DNA from: Corynebacterium alimapuense
GTDB lineage: Bacteria; Actinomycetota; Actinomycetes; Mycobacteriales; Mycobacteriaceae
Direction of reading: 5' to 3'
Assembly: GCF_003716585.1 (NCBI RefSeq)
Contig: NZ_PTJO01000003.1
Location: 248,001 to 312,000 of the forward strand
Length of the DNA stretch: 64,000 nt
The notes beneath the pieces are model-generated. The model was not told the DNA's origin. It made no database searches and saw only the letters and a list, made by a program, of their open reading frames with translations. Each line of letters begins with the position of its first letter. Position 1 is the first letter of the stretch. Below, one piece after another: positions 17,159 to 26,535 of this stretch. The position numbers were made by a program, and so were the translations under genes.

Positions 17159-17614
17159 TTAAACCAGCCCGGTGGATCCGTGGCCGCCTTCACCCCGAAT
17201 GGTTTCATCAAGCGCCTCAACTTCAATGAAGTCCACGAGTTCAACCCGCTGGATGACCAGCTGAGCGATACGCATTCCTCGAGTGATGGTCACTGATGTT
17301 TCAGGATCAAGATTGATCAGGCAGACTTTGACCTCTCCGCGGTAATCGGCGTCGATGGTTCCCGGAGCGTTGACGATGCTCAGTCCCTCGCGTGCGGCTA
17401 GACCGGAACGCGGATGAACTAGGCCAACGGTGCCCAGCGGTAGTGCCAAGGCAATGCCAGTGCCTACTAGAGCCCTTTGGCCTGGGTTGAGTACTACCTC
17501 TTCAGTGGAATAGAGATCCGCTCCGGCGTCTCCACGATGCGCACGCTTGGGTAGCGGAAGATCCCGATCAAGGCGCTTAATGCGGACAGATTCGATAGCT
17601 GGTTGTTCAGTCAC
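17159..17614 (-). CDS. dut: dUTP pyrophosphatase
   Basis: Hydrolyses dUTP to dUMP and pyrophosphate, keeping uracil out of DNA and supplying dTMP synthesis. It is a trimeric all-beta dUTPase with the five family motifs: [11 protein letters not shown] (I), [11 protein letters not shown] (II), [14 protein letters not shown] (III), [11 protein letters not shown] (IV) and GEGGHGSTG (V, the C-terminal phosphate-gripping arm). The frame continues upstream to 17659, but GTG at 17614 gives 151 residues, the normal length. No strong ribosome binding site precedes it. A divergent DUF3093 gene begins 88 bases away. Placement next to DUF3093 and DUF3710 is conserved in corynebacteria and mycobacteria. 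Confidence 0.96.
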   Translation of the reverse strand: MTEQPAIESVRIKRLDRDLPLPKRAHRGDAGADLYSTEEVVLNPGQRALVGTGIALALPLGTVGLVHPRSGLAAREGLSIVNAPGTIDADYRGEVKVCLINLDPETSVTITRGMRIAQLVIQRVELVDFIEVEALDETIRGEGGHGSTGLV

Positions 17615-17701
17615 AACGACCAATCTACGCACCCTGGGCAACCTCGGGAACTCCCCCACCCCAGAGGGAGTGCGTCCTTGGTTGCAGTAAAGTGGTCAAC
17701 C

Positions 17702-18229
17702 GTGAGTGACACCGGATCGACTGAAACTTCAAGCGCGACCCAGACCCTTTACCAAGAACGCCAGTGGGTGCCCTTCTACTGGTGGATCTTGGCGGGTCTG
17801 TTGGTCGCACTAACTACCGCACAGCTAGCGCACAACCGAGACATTTGGTGGTTAATCATCCCAGCAATTGTTCTCAGCGCAGCCGCGATATGGATTCTGC
17901 TGACGTGGTCTTCCACCGTCCTACGCGTTGAAAGAGACGACAGCGGCACTACCTGGCTGTCAGTACAGTCAGCATCCCTACCCGCAGATGTCGTAGCTAG
18001 GTCTTTGGCTGTTCCGGCCTCTGCCAAGCGAAACGCCATGGGCCGCCAGCTCGACCCAGCAGCATTCTTGGTCTCCCACGCGTGGGTACCTGAGATGGTG
18101 ATGCTGGTTCTCGAGGACCCGGAAGATCCCACTCCCTACTGGCTAATCAGCTCTAGAAACCCAGAAAAGCTACTCACAGCTTTCCTCCCAGGGCAGACCG
18201 ACGCTTCGCTCGCTCATTACCGGTCTTAG
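17702..18229 (+). CDS. DUF3093 family membrane protein
   Basis: A 175-residue protein with two adjacent membrane helices (about 25-45 and 52-72) followed by a cytoplasmic domain of about 100 residues. The segment YQERQWVPFYWWILAG and the later HAWVPEMVMLVLEDP..PYWLISSRNP fit DUF3093 (Rv2698 type), of unknown function, always found by dut. The frame extends back to 17603, but the GTG at 17702 (after AGTGGTCAACC) matches family length and avoids overlap with dut. The final segment, with two Pro-Thr-rich turns, is family-typical. Confidence 0.84.
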   Translation: MSDTGSTETSSATQTLYQERQWVPFYWWILAGLLVALTTAQLAHNRDIWWLIIPAIVLSAAAIWILLTWSSTVLRVERDDSGTTWLSVQSASLPADVVARSLAVPASAKRNAMGRQLDPAAFLVSHAWVPEMVMLVLEDPEDPTPYWLISSRNPEKLLTAFLPGQTDASLAHYRS

Positions 18230-18287
18230 TAGGCGGCTAAAGCAGCCTCAACCGGTTGAGCCTATGGAGTACAAGCTCTACTGCGGA

Positions 18288-18581
18288 CTATTCGCAGTCG
18301 AGGCAGACCTCAGAGCCATCAGCCTCAGTATGGGAGCGGCGGTTATTGCGCTGCACCAAAAAGCAGATCGAACAGGTGAATTCATCTGGGCGACGCGGGA
18401 CTACGGAAACATTAAGTTCCTCGCCTGAGAGGTCAACGGGCGGCAAATCAAAAGGCTCGACGATTTCTCCATCATCGTCTATTCCCGTGTTCTGATTCTC
18501 AGCAGCCTTCAGGCCCTCGAGGGAGTCAGTTTCCGGCTCGTCCTCGACCCTGCGTCGCGGGGCATCATAATCAGTGGCCAT
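18288..18581 (-). CDS. DUF4193 zinc-ribbon protein
   Basis: A 97-residue acidic protein. The first 60 residues are probably disordered (ATDYDAPRRRVEDEPETDSL at the start is the family signature). The C-terminal 35 residues hold four cysteines as CSIC...CLDCE, a small zinc ribbon. It belongs to DUF4193 (Rv2699c type), found next to dut and suhB throughout actinobacteria; a link to RNA polymerase or translation has not been established. ATG start preceded by CGAAGGACAT, which contains AAGGA. It lies 113 bases behind suhB on the same strand. Confidence 0.87.
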   Translation of the reverse strand: MATDYDAPRRRVEDEPETDSLEGLKAAENQNTGIDDDGEIVEPFDLPPVDLSGEELNVSVVPRRPDEFTCSICFLVQRNNRRSHTEADGSEVCLDCE

Positions 18582-18694
18582 GCGTGTATGTCCTTCGTGT
18601 CGTCGACTGGAATGTCGATGTTGACCAACGTGTCGAGGCGCATACTAAGCGTATTTTTCCTCCCTGTCATATCGCCAGGCCAGAGCGATAAAAT

Positions 18695-19543
18695 TCATCG
18701 CCCTAATGGAGATAGTGCACCAGCATCACTAAGTAGCTTTTTCAGAGGCTCAACAACGGTGGCAGCCGCGACGAAACTCAGTTCTCCGGCGGTTCCGGGA
18801 GTTGAAAGTCGCGGGGTCAGCGCAACCGCACCTGCTTCCTGGGCGATAACCAGCCCAGCTGCATAATCCCAGCAATTGATGCCGTGTTCGTAATAGGCAT
18901 CGACACTGCCTTCTGCGACTCGGCATAAATCAAGCGCAGCGGCGCCTATCCGTCGAATATCACGCACGTGCGGCAACACTCGAGTCAATAATTGCGCTTG
19001 AGCCTGTCTACGGGCCGCAGAATAGGCAAAACCGGTTGCTACCAGTGATAGAGATGGATCAGTAGCTTCACTGCACCGCAGTTCAGTGATCTGGCCATCG
19101 CACTGTCGAGTCGCGCCGAGACCACTGCCTGCTGAATAGATCACACCGGTAGCAACATTGACCACTGCCCCAGCGACGACCTCACCGTCGACAGCCGCAC
19201 CGATCGAAACCGCATATTCGGGGATTCCATAAAGGAAATTGACGGTGCCGTCAATTGGATCCACCACCCACGAAACCCCACTATGCGAAGGGCGTTGGCT
19301 CCCCTCTTCCCCGATCATTCCGTCTTCAGGGCGCAAGGTAGCCAAGCGGTCTGAAATAAAATCCTCCGCCAGCGTATCCACGATGGTCACGACGTCCTCG
19401 GCAGAAGATTTCGAGGTGGCGAAATCTCGGATACTCGCTTTAGCGGTCAATTCCTCACGCTTCTGGCTGATCCTCTCCGCTGCTGCGACAGCGGTTTCAA
19501 CCGCGATGTCTCTAAGAATGGCTGGCTCATAATCGATGTTCAT
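18695..19543 (-). CDS. suhB: Inositol monophosphatase family protein (SuhB-like)
   Basis: A Mg-dependent, lithium-sensitive sugar phosphatase that most likely makes myo-inositol from inositol 1-phosphate for phosphatidylinositol and mycothiol; some homologues also act on histidinol phosphate. The 282 residues carry the two metal-site motifs: GEEG (about 82) and [16 protein letters not shown] (about 98-113), plus the C-terminal [15 protein letters not shown] (about 222). The frame is open far upstream, but ATG at 19543 begins a normal N-terminus and leaves a 37-base divergent gap to ppgK. Substrate choice among polyol phosphates is inferred from the family and context. Confidence 0.92.
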   Translation of the reverse strand: MNIDYEPAILRDIAVETAVAAAERISQKREELTAKASIRDFATSKSSAEDVVTIVDTLAEDFISDRLATLRPEDGMIGEEGSQRPSHSGVSWVVDPIDGTVNFLYGIPEYAVSIGAAVDGEVVAGAVVNVATGVIYSAGSGLGATRQCDGQITELRCSEATDPSLSLVATGFAYSAARRQAQAQLLTRVLPHVRDIRRIGAAALDLCRVAEGSVDAYYEHGINCWDYAAGLVIAQEAGAVALTPRLSTPGTAGELSFVAAATVVEPLKKLLSDAGALSPLGR

Positions 19544-19580
19544 AGCGCCTATTGTGCCCGGAGTTTGTAAACTGGGAGCC

Positions 19581-20333
19581 ATGAACGACATCGGGTTCGG
19601 CATTGACATTGGCGGTTCAGGCATTAAGGGGGCCCGGGTCAACCTCGACAACGGCGAGTTCGTCGGCGATCGGATAAAGATCAAGACGCCCCAGCCAGCG
19701 ACACCAGATGCGGTGGCAGATACAGTCGCCGAGATCCTCGACCGTGCTGGATGGAATGGCCCAGTCGGAATTACTCTGCCCTCGGTTATCCGGGGCCAGG
19801 TTGCCACCACAGCCGCCAACATTGATCCCTCCTGGGTTGGTACGGATGTGCATCATCTCTTCTCCCGCTATCTTGGGGAGCGTGAAGTCAGCGTGCTCAA
19901 TGATGCCGATGCCGCGGGCCTGGCTGAGGTCGCCTTCGGCAACCCAGTAACCAAAGAAGGTGCAGTCATCTTCCTCACATTCGGCACCGGCATCGGATCC
20001 GCGCTCATCACTGACGGGGTGCTATTTCCCAATACCGAACTCGGCCACATGTTTGTCGGCAAGAAGGAAGCCGAGGCCAAAGCATCGTCTGCGGCAAAGG
20101 ATCGGGACGGCATCAGCTTCAAGAAGTGGGCAAAGCGGGTTTCTGCCGTCCTGCAAGAATACGAGCGTCTGCTCAACCCCAGCGCCTTCGTTGTCGGCGG
20201 CGGAATCTCACGTGACCATGAGCGATGGGTTCCCCTGCTCAAGGCGACTGCCCCGGTTGTGCCCGCAACACTTCGAAACCGGGCAGGCATCGTTGGTGCC
20301 GCTATGGCAGTTCGGGCGCACCTAGCCCCCTAA
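19581..20333 (+). CDS. ppgK: Polyphosphate glucokinase
   Basis: Phosphorylates glucose to glucose 6-phosphate with polyphosphate (or ATP) in the cytosol, the PTS-independent entry of glucose. It is a ROK-type kinase of 250 residues. The N-terminal phosphate loop [13 protein letters not shown], the adenosine motif [12 protein letters not shown], the catalytic Asp in [10 protein letters not shown] and the C-terminal [11 protein letters not shown] are all present. A basic helix segment ([16 protein letters not shown]) is typical of polyphosphate-using members. ATG at 19581 with GGGAGCC before it; an earlier in-frame ATG (19536) would overlap suhB. Divergent from suhB and upstream of sigA, as in M. 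tuberculosis. Confidence 0.95.
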   Translation: MNDIGFGIDIGGSGIKGARVNLDNGEFVGDRIKIKTPQPATPDAVADTVAEILDRAGWNGPVGITLPSVIRGQVATTAANIDPSWVGTDVHHLFSRYLGEREVSVLNDADAAGLAEVAFGNPVTKEGAVIFLTFGTGIGSALITDGVLFPNTELGHMFVGKKEAEAKASSAAKDRDGISFKKWAKRVSAVLQEYERLLNPSAFVVGGGISRDHERWVPLLKATAPVVPATLRNRAGIVGAAMAVRAHLAP

Positions 20334-20383
20334 CCCGAGATCAAAAGCTGATAGCCGGTGCAACGGCCCTGGGAATAGTGATC

Positions 20384-20442
20384 TATACTGGGCTGTTGAT
20401 CGTGACGGGAGAGGACCGTCAATGTCAGTTTCGCCATTGACG
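20384..20442 (+). promoter_or_regulatory. Candidate sigA promoter (-10) and leader hairpin
   Basis: TATACT at 20384-20389 is a good -10 hexamer in the 253-base gap before sigA. Some 30 bases on, CGTCAATG (20417-20424) and CATTGACG (20435-20442) form an inverted repeat that would fold in the leader RNA. No convincing -35 is seen. Several promoters are usual for this gene, so others may lie nearer the start. Confidence 0.4.
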
Positions 20443-20586
20443 CGGCTATATTCCCGGTTTGGGCGTGTAGTCGTCAGGCACGACCTCACTGTTGACTAGT
20501 GTGGCCGGTGACATGGACTGATTCGAACTCCGGGTCGGCGCGACACCGGTCCACAAGAACGAATTGAGCAAGGCGAAAGGGCGTAC

Positions 20587-21993
20587 GTGGCAGCCACGAA
20601 TTCTTCAGACAAGGCACTCGCAGGCAGCGGTGAAGGCGAGATGCCGGATTCTGCACGGAGTACTACCTCTGGAGGTGCAACAGATGCAGCGGCTGCGGGC
20701 GATGCCTCCACTCCGGTGAAGAAGGCAGCCCGCAAGGTTGCTAAGAAAACAGCCAAAAAGACAGCCAGAAAAACCGCCAAGAAAACGGCGAAAAAGACGG
20801 CAAAGAAGACCGCTAAGAAAACGACTCGAAAAAAGGCCACAGCAGCTGCCGTTGGCGGCTCTTCTGAAGACTCAGACAACGAATCCACCGAAGACAACAC
20901 GGATTCTGAGGATGAATTTGCTGAGCCAAACCTCGATGAAGACGAGGTCAGCGAGGACGTCGAAGAAGACGATGAGAAGGACGAAGGATCTTCTGTCTGG
21001 GATGAAGATGAGTCCGCGGCTCTTCGCCAGGCCCGCAAAGACGCCGAACTCACAGCTTCTGCGGACTCCGTTCGTGCCTACCTTAAGCAGATCGGCAAAG
21101 TCGCCCTGCTCAACGCCGAGCAGGAAGTCTCCCTAGCCAAGCGCATTGAGGCTGGCCTCTACTCCACCTACCGGATGGAGCAGATGGAGCAGGCATATGC
21201 TGACGGCGACAAGGATGCCAAGCTCACCCCTGCGGTCAAGCGCGATCTCCGGGCGATTGCTCGTGATGGCCGCAAGGCTAAAAATCACCTCTTGGAGGCC
21301 AACCTTCGTCTAGTGGTTTCTTTGGCCAAACGTTACACCGGCCGTGGTATGGCGTTCCTGGATTTGATCCAGGAAGGCAACCTGGGTCTGATTCGTGCGG
21401 TGGAGAAATTCGATTACACCAAGGGCTACAAGTTCTCTACCTACGCCACGTGGTGGATCCGTCAGGCCATCACCCGTGCTATGGCTGACCAGGCACGAAC
21501 CATCCGCATCCCGGTGCATATGGTCGAGGTCATCAACAAACTTGGTCGTATCCAGCGTGAGTTGCTGCAGGATCTGGGTCGCGAGCCCACCCCGCAGGAA
21601 TTGGCCAAGGAAATGGACATCACTGAGGAAAAGGTCCTCGAGATCCAGCAGTACGCGCGCGAGCCGATCTCGTTAGATCAGACCATCGGTGATGAAGGCG
21701 ACTCGCAGCTCGGTGACTTCATCGAAGACTCCGAGGCAGTGGTGGCTGTGGACGCCGTCTCCTTCACTCTGCTCCAGGATCAGCTCCAAGACGTCCTGCT
21801 GACGCTGTCTGAGCGCGAAGCTGGCGTGGTCCGCCTGCGCTTCGGCCTGACCGATGGCATGCCGCGCACCCTCGATGAGATCGGGCAGGTCTACGGGGTC
21901 ACCCGCGAGCGCATCCGCCAGATTGAGTCGAAGACGATGTCGAAACTGCGCCACCCTTCTCGTTCGCAGGTTTTGCGAGACTATTTGGACTAG
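20587..21993 (+). CDS. sigA: Primary RNA polymerase sigma factor SigA
   Basis: Housekeeping sigma-70 factor, 468 residues. The N-terminal third is non-globular: a Ser/Ala region, a lysine-rich repeat (about 43-82, units like AKKTAKKT), then a strongly acidic block (about 93-140). Regions 1.2 to 4.2 follow: [16 protein letters not shown] (1.2), [20 protein letters not shown] and [18 protein letters not shown] (2.1-2.4, core binding and -10 recognition), the region-3 segment with [20 protein letters not shown] (3.2), and [20 protein letters not shown] (4.2, -35 recognition). GTG start with AAAGGG at good distance. A strong terminator follows. SigB, encoded at 28605, is nearly the same across regions 2-4. 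Confidence 0.97.
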   Translation: MAATNSSDKALAGSGEGEMPDSARSTTSGGATDAAAAGDASTPVKKAARKVAKKTAKKTARKTAKKTAKKTAKKTAKKTTRKKATAAAVGGSSEDSDNESTEDNTDSEDEFAEPNLDEDEVSEDVEEDDEKDEGSSVWDEDESAALRQARKDAELTASADSVRAYLKQIGKVALLNAEQEVSLAKRIEAGLYSTYRMEQMEQAYADGDKDAKLTPAVKRDLRAIARDGRKAKNHLLEANLRLVVSLAKRYTGRGMAFLDLIQEGNLGLIRAVEKFDYTKGYKFSTYATWWIRQAITRAMADQARTIRIPVHMVEVINKLGRIQRELLQDLGREPTPQELAKEMDITEEKVLEIQQYAREPISLDQTIGDEGDSQLGDFIEDSEAVVAVDAVSFTLLQDQLQDVLLTLSEREAGVVRLRFGLTDGMPRTLDEIGQVYGVTRERIRQIESKTMSKLRHPSRSQVLRDYLD

Positions 21994-22016
21994 CTCCACC
22001 CTGCTTTATAGACGAA

Positions 22017-22056
22017 AAAACGTCGTGGTCACCCGCCCAGGTAACCACGACGTTTT
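22017..22056. terminator. Bidirectional terminator between sigA and the DUF418 gene
   Basis: Perfect 13-pair stem AAAACGTCGTGGT (22017-22029) with ACCACGACGTTTT (22044-22056). A-rich sequence before and T-rich after make it work for both convergent genes. Confidence 0.92.
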
Positions 22057-22071
22057 CTTCGTTTCTAGCAG

Positions 22072-23346
22072 CTAGTTCTTTGCCGCAACAGGGAGTGGCC
22101 TGCGTAGCCCATCTTTGCCATAAGCCAAGCGTCGGTGAACAGCCTCAAGCGGACCGGCCCAACCGACTCGGTCCCACAGCAGTGCCAGCACAAGGGTGAT
22201 CAGCCACACGAGAAGAGCCAGTCCCAACTGGATAAGGATACCGGAGTCACTCCCCCAGCCGAGCACAAATGGTTGCGTGATCACGACGAATAGAAGGGAC
22301 TGGAGCACGTAGCCGCTCATCGATCGCTTGCCGAGTGCCATCAGAGCTACCACCGGCAGACTTAGTCGATAGCTATTCCCCTGAGCTCTCGCATCATCAA
22401 CTCTTGCTTGCAAGCTTCTGGTCGCAAGCGCTACCGCCGCGATGATCCCCGGTCCGGTCAACATTCCGAAGCCATAGTTGAGAGCTGCTAGGACAACTTC
22501 TGCCCCTGCTGGCAGTATGTCGATTGCAGCCAATCCCCACGGCAATCCAATACCGACCATCACCAGGACTGCCAATGCCAGCCAACGCCGCAAAGTACCC
22601 AGGTGAGCGCCAGGATCGCTGAGGACCCCTCGACGTGCCCACACGAATCCGATGAGCATCAAGGGAACGAGCATAAACACGACAAAGGGAAGCCCGGTCA
22701 GTTGCTCTAGACCGAAGCTGAGGTTGGTATTTAGATAGCTCACATAGGACCCGTCATCACCTAATACCGGTGAATCTGACACCAGCGCAGTGGGCTCTAG
22801 CCACAAGACCAAGGCACCCAGCATTGATAACAGCAGTTGGAGACTGAGCATCACCCAAGCAACGACCATTAAGGAGCGATCTCCCAGGGTGATCAGCAAG
22901 GCAACGATCATCACACCAAGCCCATAAGCGAGCATGATATCGCCGAAAAACAGCAGGACTAGGTGAATCGTCCCAAATACTGCCAAGATCCCATACCGTC
23001 GCCATAGCACCCAGCGAGCTTGCCTAGGCGAGTAATTCCGACGCCACAGGCTCAGAGTGATCATGCCAACGCCGAAACCGAGCAAGGTAGTAAACATCGG
23101 CAAGCCTCGGACATGAACAAACATCGCGGAAAATACCACTGCTAGGTTCTCGAAGATGTTTCCATCGCCGAATACTCCGCCAAAGAAACCAGCGTAATCG
23201 GCACCCTCGGCTACTGACCACGCCGTGGGCATATTGGCAGCGGCGATCCCCAATAAAGCCAATCCACGCGCCAGATCAGGTACCAAGTAGCGTGGCGAAG
23301 GCTGGCCAGCGCTCTCAGGTGGAGCAGCGGAATCAGGCAAGCTCAT
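22072..23346 (-). CDS. DUF418 family integral membrane protein
   Basis: A 424-residue membrane protein with around ten helices. The N-terminus has the family start RYLVPDLARGLALLGIAAANMP and the C-terminal DUF418 domain contains ALGKRSMSGYVLQSLLF, a Gly-Lys-Arg/Ser motif just before a helix that is conserved in this family (related to acyltransferase-3-like membrane proteins). No experimentally assigned function. ATG start; it precedes the DUF4190-like gene by 26 bases in the transcription order, so the two form a probable operon (23867 to 22072). Its end meets the sigA terminator. Confidence 0.83.
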   Translation of the reverse strand: MSLPDSAAPPESAGQPSPRYLVPDLARGLALLGIAAANMPTAWSVAEGADYAGFFGGVFGDGNIFENLAVVFSAMFVHVRGLPMFTTLLGFGVGMITLSLWRRNYSPRQARWVLWRRYGILAVFGTIHLVLLFFGDIMLAYGLGVMIVALLITLGDRSLMVVAWVMLSLQLLLSMLGALVLWLEPTALVSDSPVLGDDGSYVSYLNTNLSFGLEQLTGLPFVVFMLVPLMLIGFVWARRGVLSDPGAHLGTLRRWLALAVLVMVGIGLPWGLAAIDILPAGAEVVLAALNYGFGMLTGPGIIAAVALATRSLQARVDDARAQGNSYRLSLPVVALMALGKRSMSGYVLQSLLFVVITQPFVLGWGSDSGILIQLGLALLVWLITLVLALLWDRVGWAGPLEAVHRRLAYGKDGLRRPLPVAAKN

Positions 23347-23372
23347 GAAATTAAGCCGTCGCTTTCAGTGTC

Positions 23373-23867
23373 TTAATTCAACCAGCCAGATACGGAGTCT
23401 TGTAGACAGCTATCCCGTTCAGCAGCGTCAGTGACCTCGAAGCAGTCGATGACATCCGAGTTGCTGACAAACATAAAGATTGTCGCCCACAAGATGATCG
23501 ACAACACCAGGGTGGCTGCCGAGATCACCAACGCGGTTACCGACATCTTGAATCGGGTATCTGCTCCAGTCAGCTTTCGTGCCTTGCCGATGGCAATCAC
23601 ACTGAGAATCAGACTGACCATGGCCACCGGGATGGCAAATACGGCACCAAAGAGAGTGAAAAATAGGATCAAGCCAGCGATCGCTAGACCAAGCGCCCAA
23701 GCTGCCACTCGGTTGGATTGGGTCTCGATCGCCCCTGTGATCGCCGGCATCGGTGACTGCCCAGAAGAAGGCGCAGATCCATCCATCGAAGGCTCCGACG
23801 AGCGGTAGGAATCGTAGCTAGGGTATTCCGGTTTCTCGGGGTGGTGGGGATTACTAGGGTTAGTCAT
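23373..23867 (-). CDS. DUF4190-like small membrane protein
   Basis: 164 residues: a Pro/Ser/Tyr-rich cytoplasmic N-terminus (about 1-50), two membrane helices (about 52-92, AAWALGLAIAGLILFFTLFG and the next with AIPVAMVSLILSVIAIGKA) and a third (about 107-132), then a short external tail with two cysteines (DCFEVTD, SCLQDS) that could form a disulfide. The two-helix unit resembles DUF4190. Function unknown. ATG start; the first gene of a two-gene transcript with the DUF418 protein. Confidence 0.7.
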   Translation of the reverse strand: MTNPSNPHHPEKPEYPSYDSYRSSEPSMDGSAPSSGQSPMPAITGAIETQSNRVAAWALGLAIAGLILFFTLFGAVFAIPVAMVSLILSVIAIGKARKLTGADTRFKMSVTALVISAATLVLSIILWATIFMFVSNSDVIDCFEVTDAAERDSCLQDSVSGWLN

Positions 23868-23980
23868 AGTGTCGGCTTCCTGGTTTGGTGGGCTGGTTGC
23901 TTTTCAGGATATCCAACTAGCTTGAGATCAACCCCGTCCCCGATCTAACCGGGCAAACGCATCTGACTCAGATTCTTAAG

Positions 23981-25711
23981 TCACCAACGACGCAGATAAG
24001 CAATGCGATCGCGCAATTGCTCGGCGTTGCACATAGCGGTTGGTGGACCTCCACACACTTTGCGCGCCTCTGTGTGAATTGCCCCGTGTGGACGTCCGGT
24101 GCGCCCGGCAGTGATCGAGACTATGGCGTTGAGTTCTTTGCGCAGCTTGGGAATTTCGGCGCTGGCAACCTTGTCCCCCGCTGAGCTTCCTTCGTTCTCT
24201 TTGCTCGACTGACGGGTTCGTTCTTCCACTTTTCGTCGGTTTTCGGCTTCCGCGTCACGGGTATCGAGTTGGTCTTCCTGGCGCTTGCGCAGCAATGCTC
24301 GCATCTGCTCAGCATCCAAGAGCCCCGGAAGTCCCAGGTAATCGGCTTCCTCCGCAGAACCTGCCAAAGTAGCAGTGCCATAAGTCGAACCGTCATAGAT
24401 GAGAGAATCTAGTTCTGCATCTGCGCCAAGAGATTCATAGCCTTGCTGTTCTTCCGGCTCATCCTGCGCACGATTAGCTTCAACGAGCGCCTCATCATCC
24501 CACCCTTCCTTTGGGCGGTCGGGTTTACCTAAGACGTGATCCCTGGAGGTTTCCAATTTCGCTGCCAAATCCAATAGCACCGGAACACTAGGAAGGAACA
24601 CGCTAGCGGTCTCCCCTGGCATCCGAGAACGCACGAATCGACCAATAGCCTGGGCGAAAAACAGCGGGGTGGAAGCTGAGGTGGCATAGACGCCCACGGC
24701 CAGTCGCGGGACGTCAACGCCCTCGGAGACCATGCGCACCGCGACCATCCATTCATCGCGGGAGGCGCTGAACTCTTCGATGCGCTCGGAAGATCCAGGC
24801 TCATCAGAAAGGATCACTGCCACCGGAGTGTCCGACATTTTAGCCAGGATTTTTGCATAGGCCCGAGCAGTGGCCTTATCAGTGGCAATGACTAGGCCAC
24901 CAGCATCAGGCATATTTCGGCGCAGCTGACGAAGCCGGGTGTGCGCAGATTGCAACACCGCCGGGATCCAGTCCCCATTGGGATCTAGCGCGGTTTTCCA
25001 GGCCCGTGCTGTTTGCTCAGGGTTGAGAGGTTCGCCGAGCCGGGCCGCATATTCTTCACCAGCGCTAGTGCGCCACCTGGCTTCACCGGAGTAGGCCAGA
25101 AACACCACTGGCCGAACAACACCATCAGCTAGCGCATCGGAGTAGCCATAGACATGGTCTGCCCGAGAGACTAGATGTCCCTCACCGTCTTGCTCATAGC
25201 GAACAAATGGAATCTGGGAGTCATCAGAGCGAAAAGGGGTACCAGTCAAGGACAGCCGATGGACCGCATCAGTGTATGCCTGGCGAATACCATCGCCCCA
25301 GCTACGTGCGTCACCGCCGTGATGGATCTCATCGAGAATGACCAGACTGCGTCGAGCGCTAGCCAGTGCATGATGCTTATAGGGATGCATCGCAACTTGG
25401 GCGTAGGTGACCACGATTCCGTCATAGGAGGGGTTAATCGCCGAAGAATTGGTGAAGTTCGGGTCTAACGCCAACCCGACCCCAGCCGCAGCCGCCGACC
25501 ACTGATTCTTCAGATGCTCGGTGGGGACGACCACAATCACCCGGTCGACCTCGCGGCCGGATTTAAGCTCAGTAGCCACCCGAAGCGCAAAAGTAGTCTT
25601 ACCAGCGCCGGGAGTTGCTACTGCCAAAAAGTCCTTGGGCTTATGCAGTAGAAACTTGGTCAGTGCTGCCCTCTGCCACGCGCGCAGACGCGCAGTGCCG
25701 CTGTCACTCAC
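23981..25711 (-). CDS. DEAD/DEAH-box (SF2) helicase
   Basis: A 576-residue superfamily 2 helicase of the type found upstream of sigB in corynebacteria. Motif I (Walker A) is ATPGAGKTTFAL at about 32-43; motif II is VILDEIHHGGD at about 125; motif III is LSLTGTPFRSDD; motif VI region is QAIGRFVRSRMPGE at about 345-360. The last 200 residues are an acidic-then-charged linker and a small C-terminal domain ending RDRIAYLRRW. Substrate (DNA or RNA) unknown. GTG start, overlapping the DUF3039 stop by four bases, so the two are translated together. Confidence 0.88.
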   Translation of the reverse strand: MSDSGTARLRAWQRAALTKFLLHKPKDFLAVATPGAGKTTFALRVATELKSGREVDRVIVVVPTEHLKNQWSAAAAGVGLALDPNFTNSSAINPSYDGIVVTYAQVAMHPYKHHALASARRSLVILDEIHHGGDARSWGDGIRQAYTDAVHRLSLTGTPFRSDDSQIPFVRYEQDGEGHLVSRADHVYGYSDALADGVVRPVVFLAYSGEARWRTSAGEEYAARLGEPLNPEQTARAWKTALDPNGDWIPAVLQSAHTRLRQLRRNMPDAGGLVIATDKATARAYAKILAKMSDTPVAVILSDEPGSSERIEEFSASRDEWMVAVRMVSEGVDVPRLAVGVYATSASTPLFFAQAIGRFVRSRMPGETASVFLPSVPVLLDLAAKLETSRDHVLGKPDRPKEGWDDEALVEANRAQDEPEEQQGYESLGADAELDSLIYDGSTYGTATLAGSAEEADYLGLPGLLDAEQMRALLRKRQEDQLDTRDAEAENRRKVEERTRQSSKENEGSSAGDKVASAEIPKLRKELNAIVSITAGRTGRPHGAIHTEARKVCGGPPTAMCNAEQLRDRIAYLRRW

Positions 25712-25959
25712 TTCTTACGCAGGCCCTGGTAGATCCGTTCGCAGTCGGGACATACTGGCGATCCAGGCTTAGCCTGCTTGGTCACTGGAAAGGTCTCTCC
25801 ACACAGTGCAACCACCATTTGTCCACTCACTGCAGAGTCGACGATCTGGTTCTTTTTGACGTAATGGAAGAACTTCGGGGTGCCGTCATCGAGTTGGGTG
25901 TCCTCGTTGACATCGGGGCATTCGATGGTTTTAGTACTGGTTCTCACGCCCACCATCAT
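25708..25959 (-). CDS. DUF3039 family protein
   Basis: A small protein of about 83 residues with the family start VRTSTKTIECPDVNED and a core KFFHYVKKNQIVDSAVSGQMVVALCGE. Its CGE and CPDCERIY suggest a zinc site (one His-x-Tyr, three Cys). Frame is open to 25986; the double ATG at 25959/25956 or the next GTG is the likely start. DUF3039 is found almost always in front of a helicase gene of this type, and the GTGA overlap shows coupling. Function unknown. Confidence 0.82.
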   Translation of the reverse strand: MMVGVRTSTKTIECPDVNEDTQLDDGTPKFFHYVKKNQIVDSAVSGQMVVALCGETFPVTKQAKPGSPVCPDCERIYQGLRKK

Positions 25960-26004
25960 GCCCCACGATCCCACCTCTTGGCACACGGGGCTACCCTGTG
26001 GCTT

Positions 26005-26520
26005 ATGAATCCAGACACCTACGACGCTGGATCCCCCGGCCCATCCGGAGCCCGTGGGAAATCTAAGAAACGGCGTTTTCGTTTAGGACGAGACCGGGCC
26101 GAACTAATCACCGATGCGCGTCTTTCCCCCTCCCAGGACCGTCGCCGTCGCGAGCGTGCCTATGCCTGGATCCAAGGCTCCCGAATTCCGTTTCTGCTGC
26201 TGAGTGCAGTGACTTTCTTGTGGTGGGAGAACTGGTGGATTTCTGCGGTGCTGTTTACTATTTCGGTGCCACTGCCGTGGATTGCGGTGGTGATTGCTAA
26301 CGGCCACGGTGAACCACATGACAAGCGTTCCCAGCAGGTCTACAAACCAGCGGTGGCCCGTGAGTACAACCAGCAGTTGGAATTGGAAGCTGCTCAACGG
26401 GCCGCTGAATTGGCAGCTGGTCCTGTCACTAAGGAGATTAGTGCGGCCAAAAATGACGATGATGACATCATTATCATTGACCAACTTCCCCCTGATACAG
26501 ACTCCACCTCCACTAGCTAA
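26005..26520 (+). CDS. DUF3099 family membrane protein
   Basis: 171 residues. The DUF3099 signature ELITDARLSPSQDRRRRERAY lies at about 36-56, directly before two membrane helices (about 60-78 and 82-105) separated by a Trp-rich turn (WWENWWIS). The C-terminal 60 residues are charged and end with an acidic run (NDDDDIIIIDQLPPD). The ATG at 26005 is preferred over the long upstream extension because it begins right before the conserved region and does not run through the DUF3039 gene. Only 15 bases separate it from the methyltransferase gene. Function unknown. Confidence 0.82.
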   Translation: MNPDTYDAGSPGPSGARGKSKKRRFRLGRDRAELITDARLSPSQDRRRRERAYAWIQGSRIPFLLLSAVTFLWWENWWISAVLFTISVPLPWIAVVIANGHGEPHDKRSQQVYKPAVAREYNQQLELEAAQRAAELAAGPVTKEISAAKNDDDDIIIIDQLPPDTDSTSTS

Positions 26521-26535
26521 GGCAAGATCATCACC

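Noticed and set aside
19544..19822. N-terminal extension of the inositol phosphatase (93 residues)
   Set aside because: It would run through ppgK on the other strand, exceeds family length and has the look of non-coding sequence; ATG at 19543 is the natural start.
20704..20832. Repetitive DNA that might be taken for a CRISPR or minisatellite
   Set aside because: Units are short, imperfect and in frame; they code the Lys-rich part of SigA.
25615..26004. N-terminal extension of the DUF3099 protein
   Set aside because: Overlaps DUF3039 and the helicase start in antisense; the ATG at 26005 directly precedes the conserved domain.
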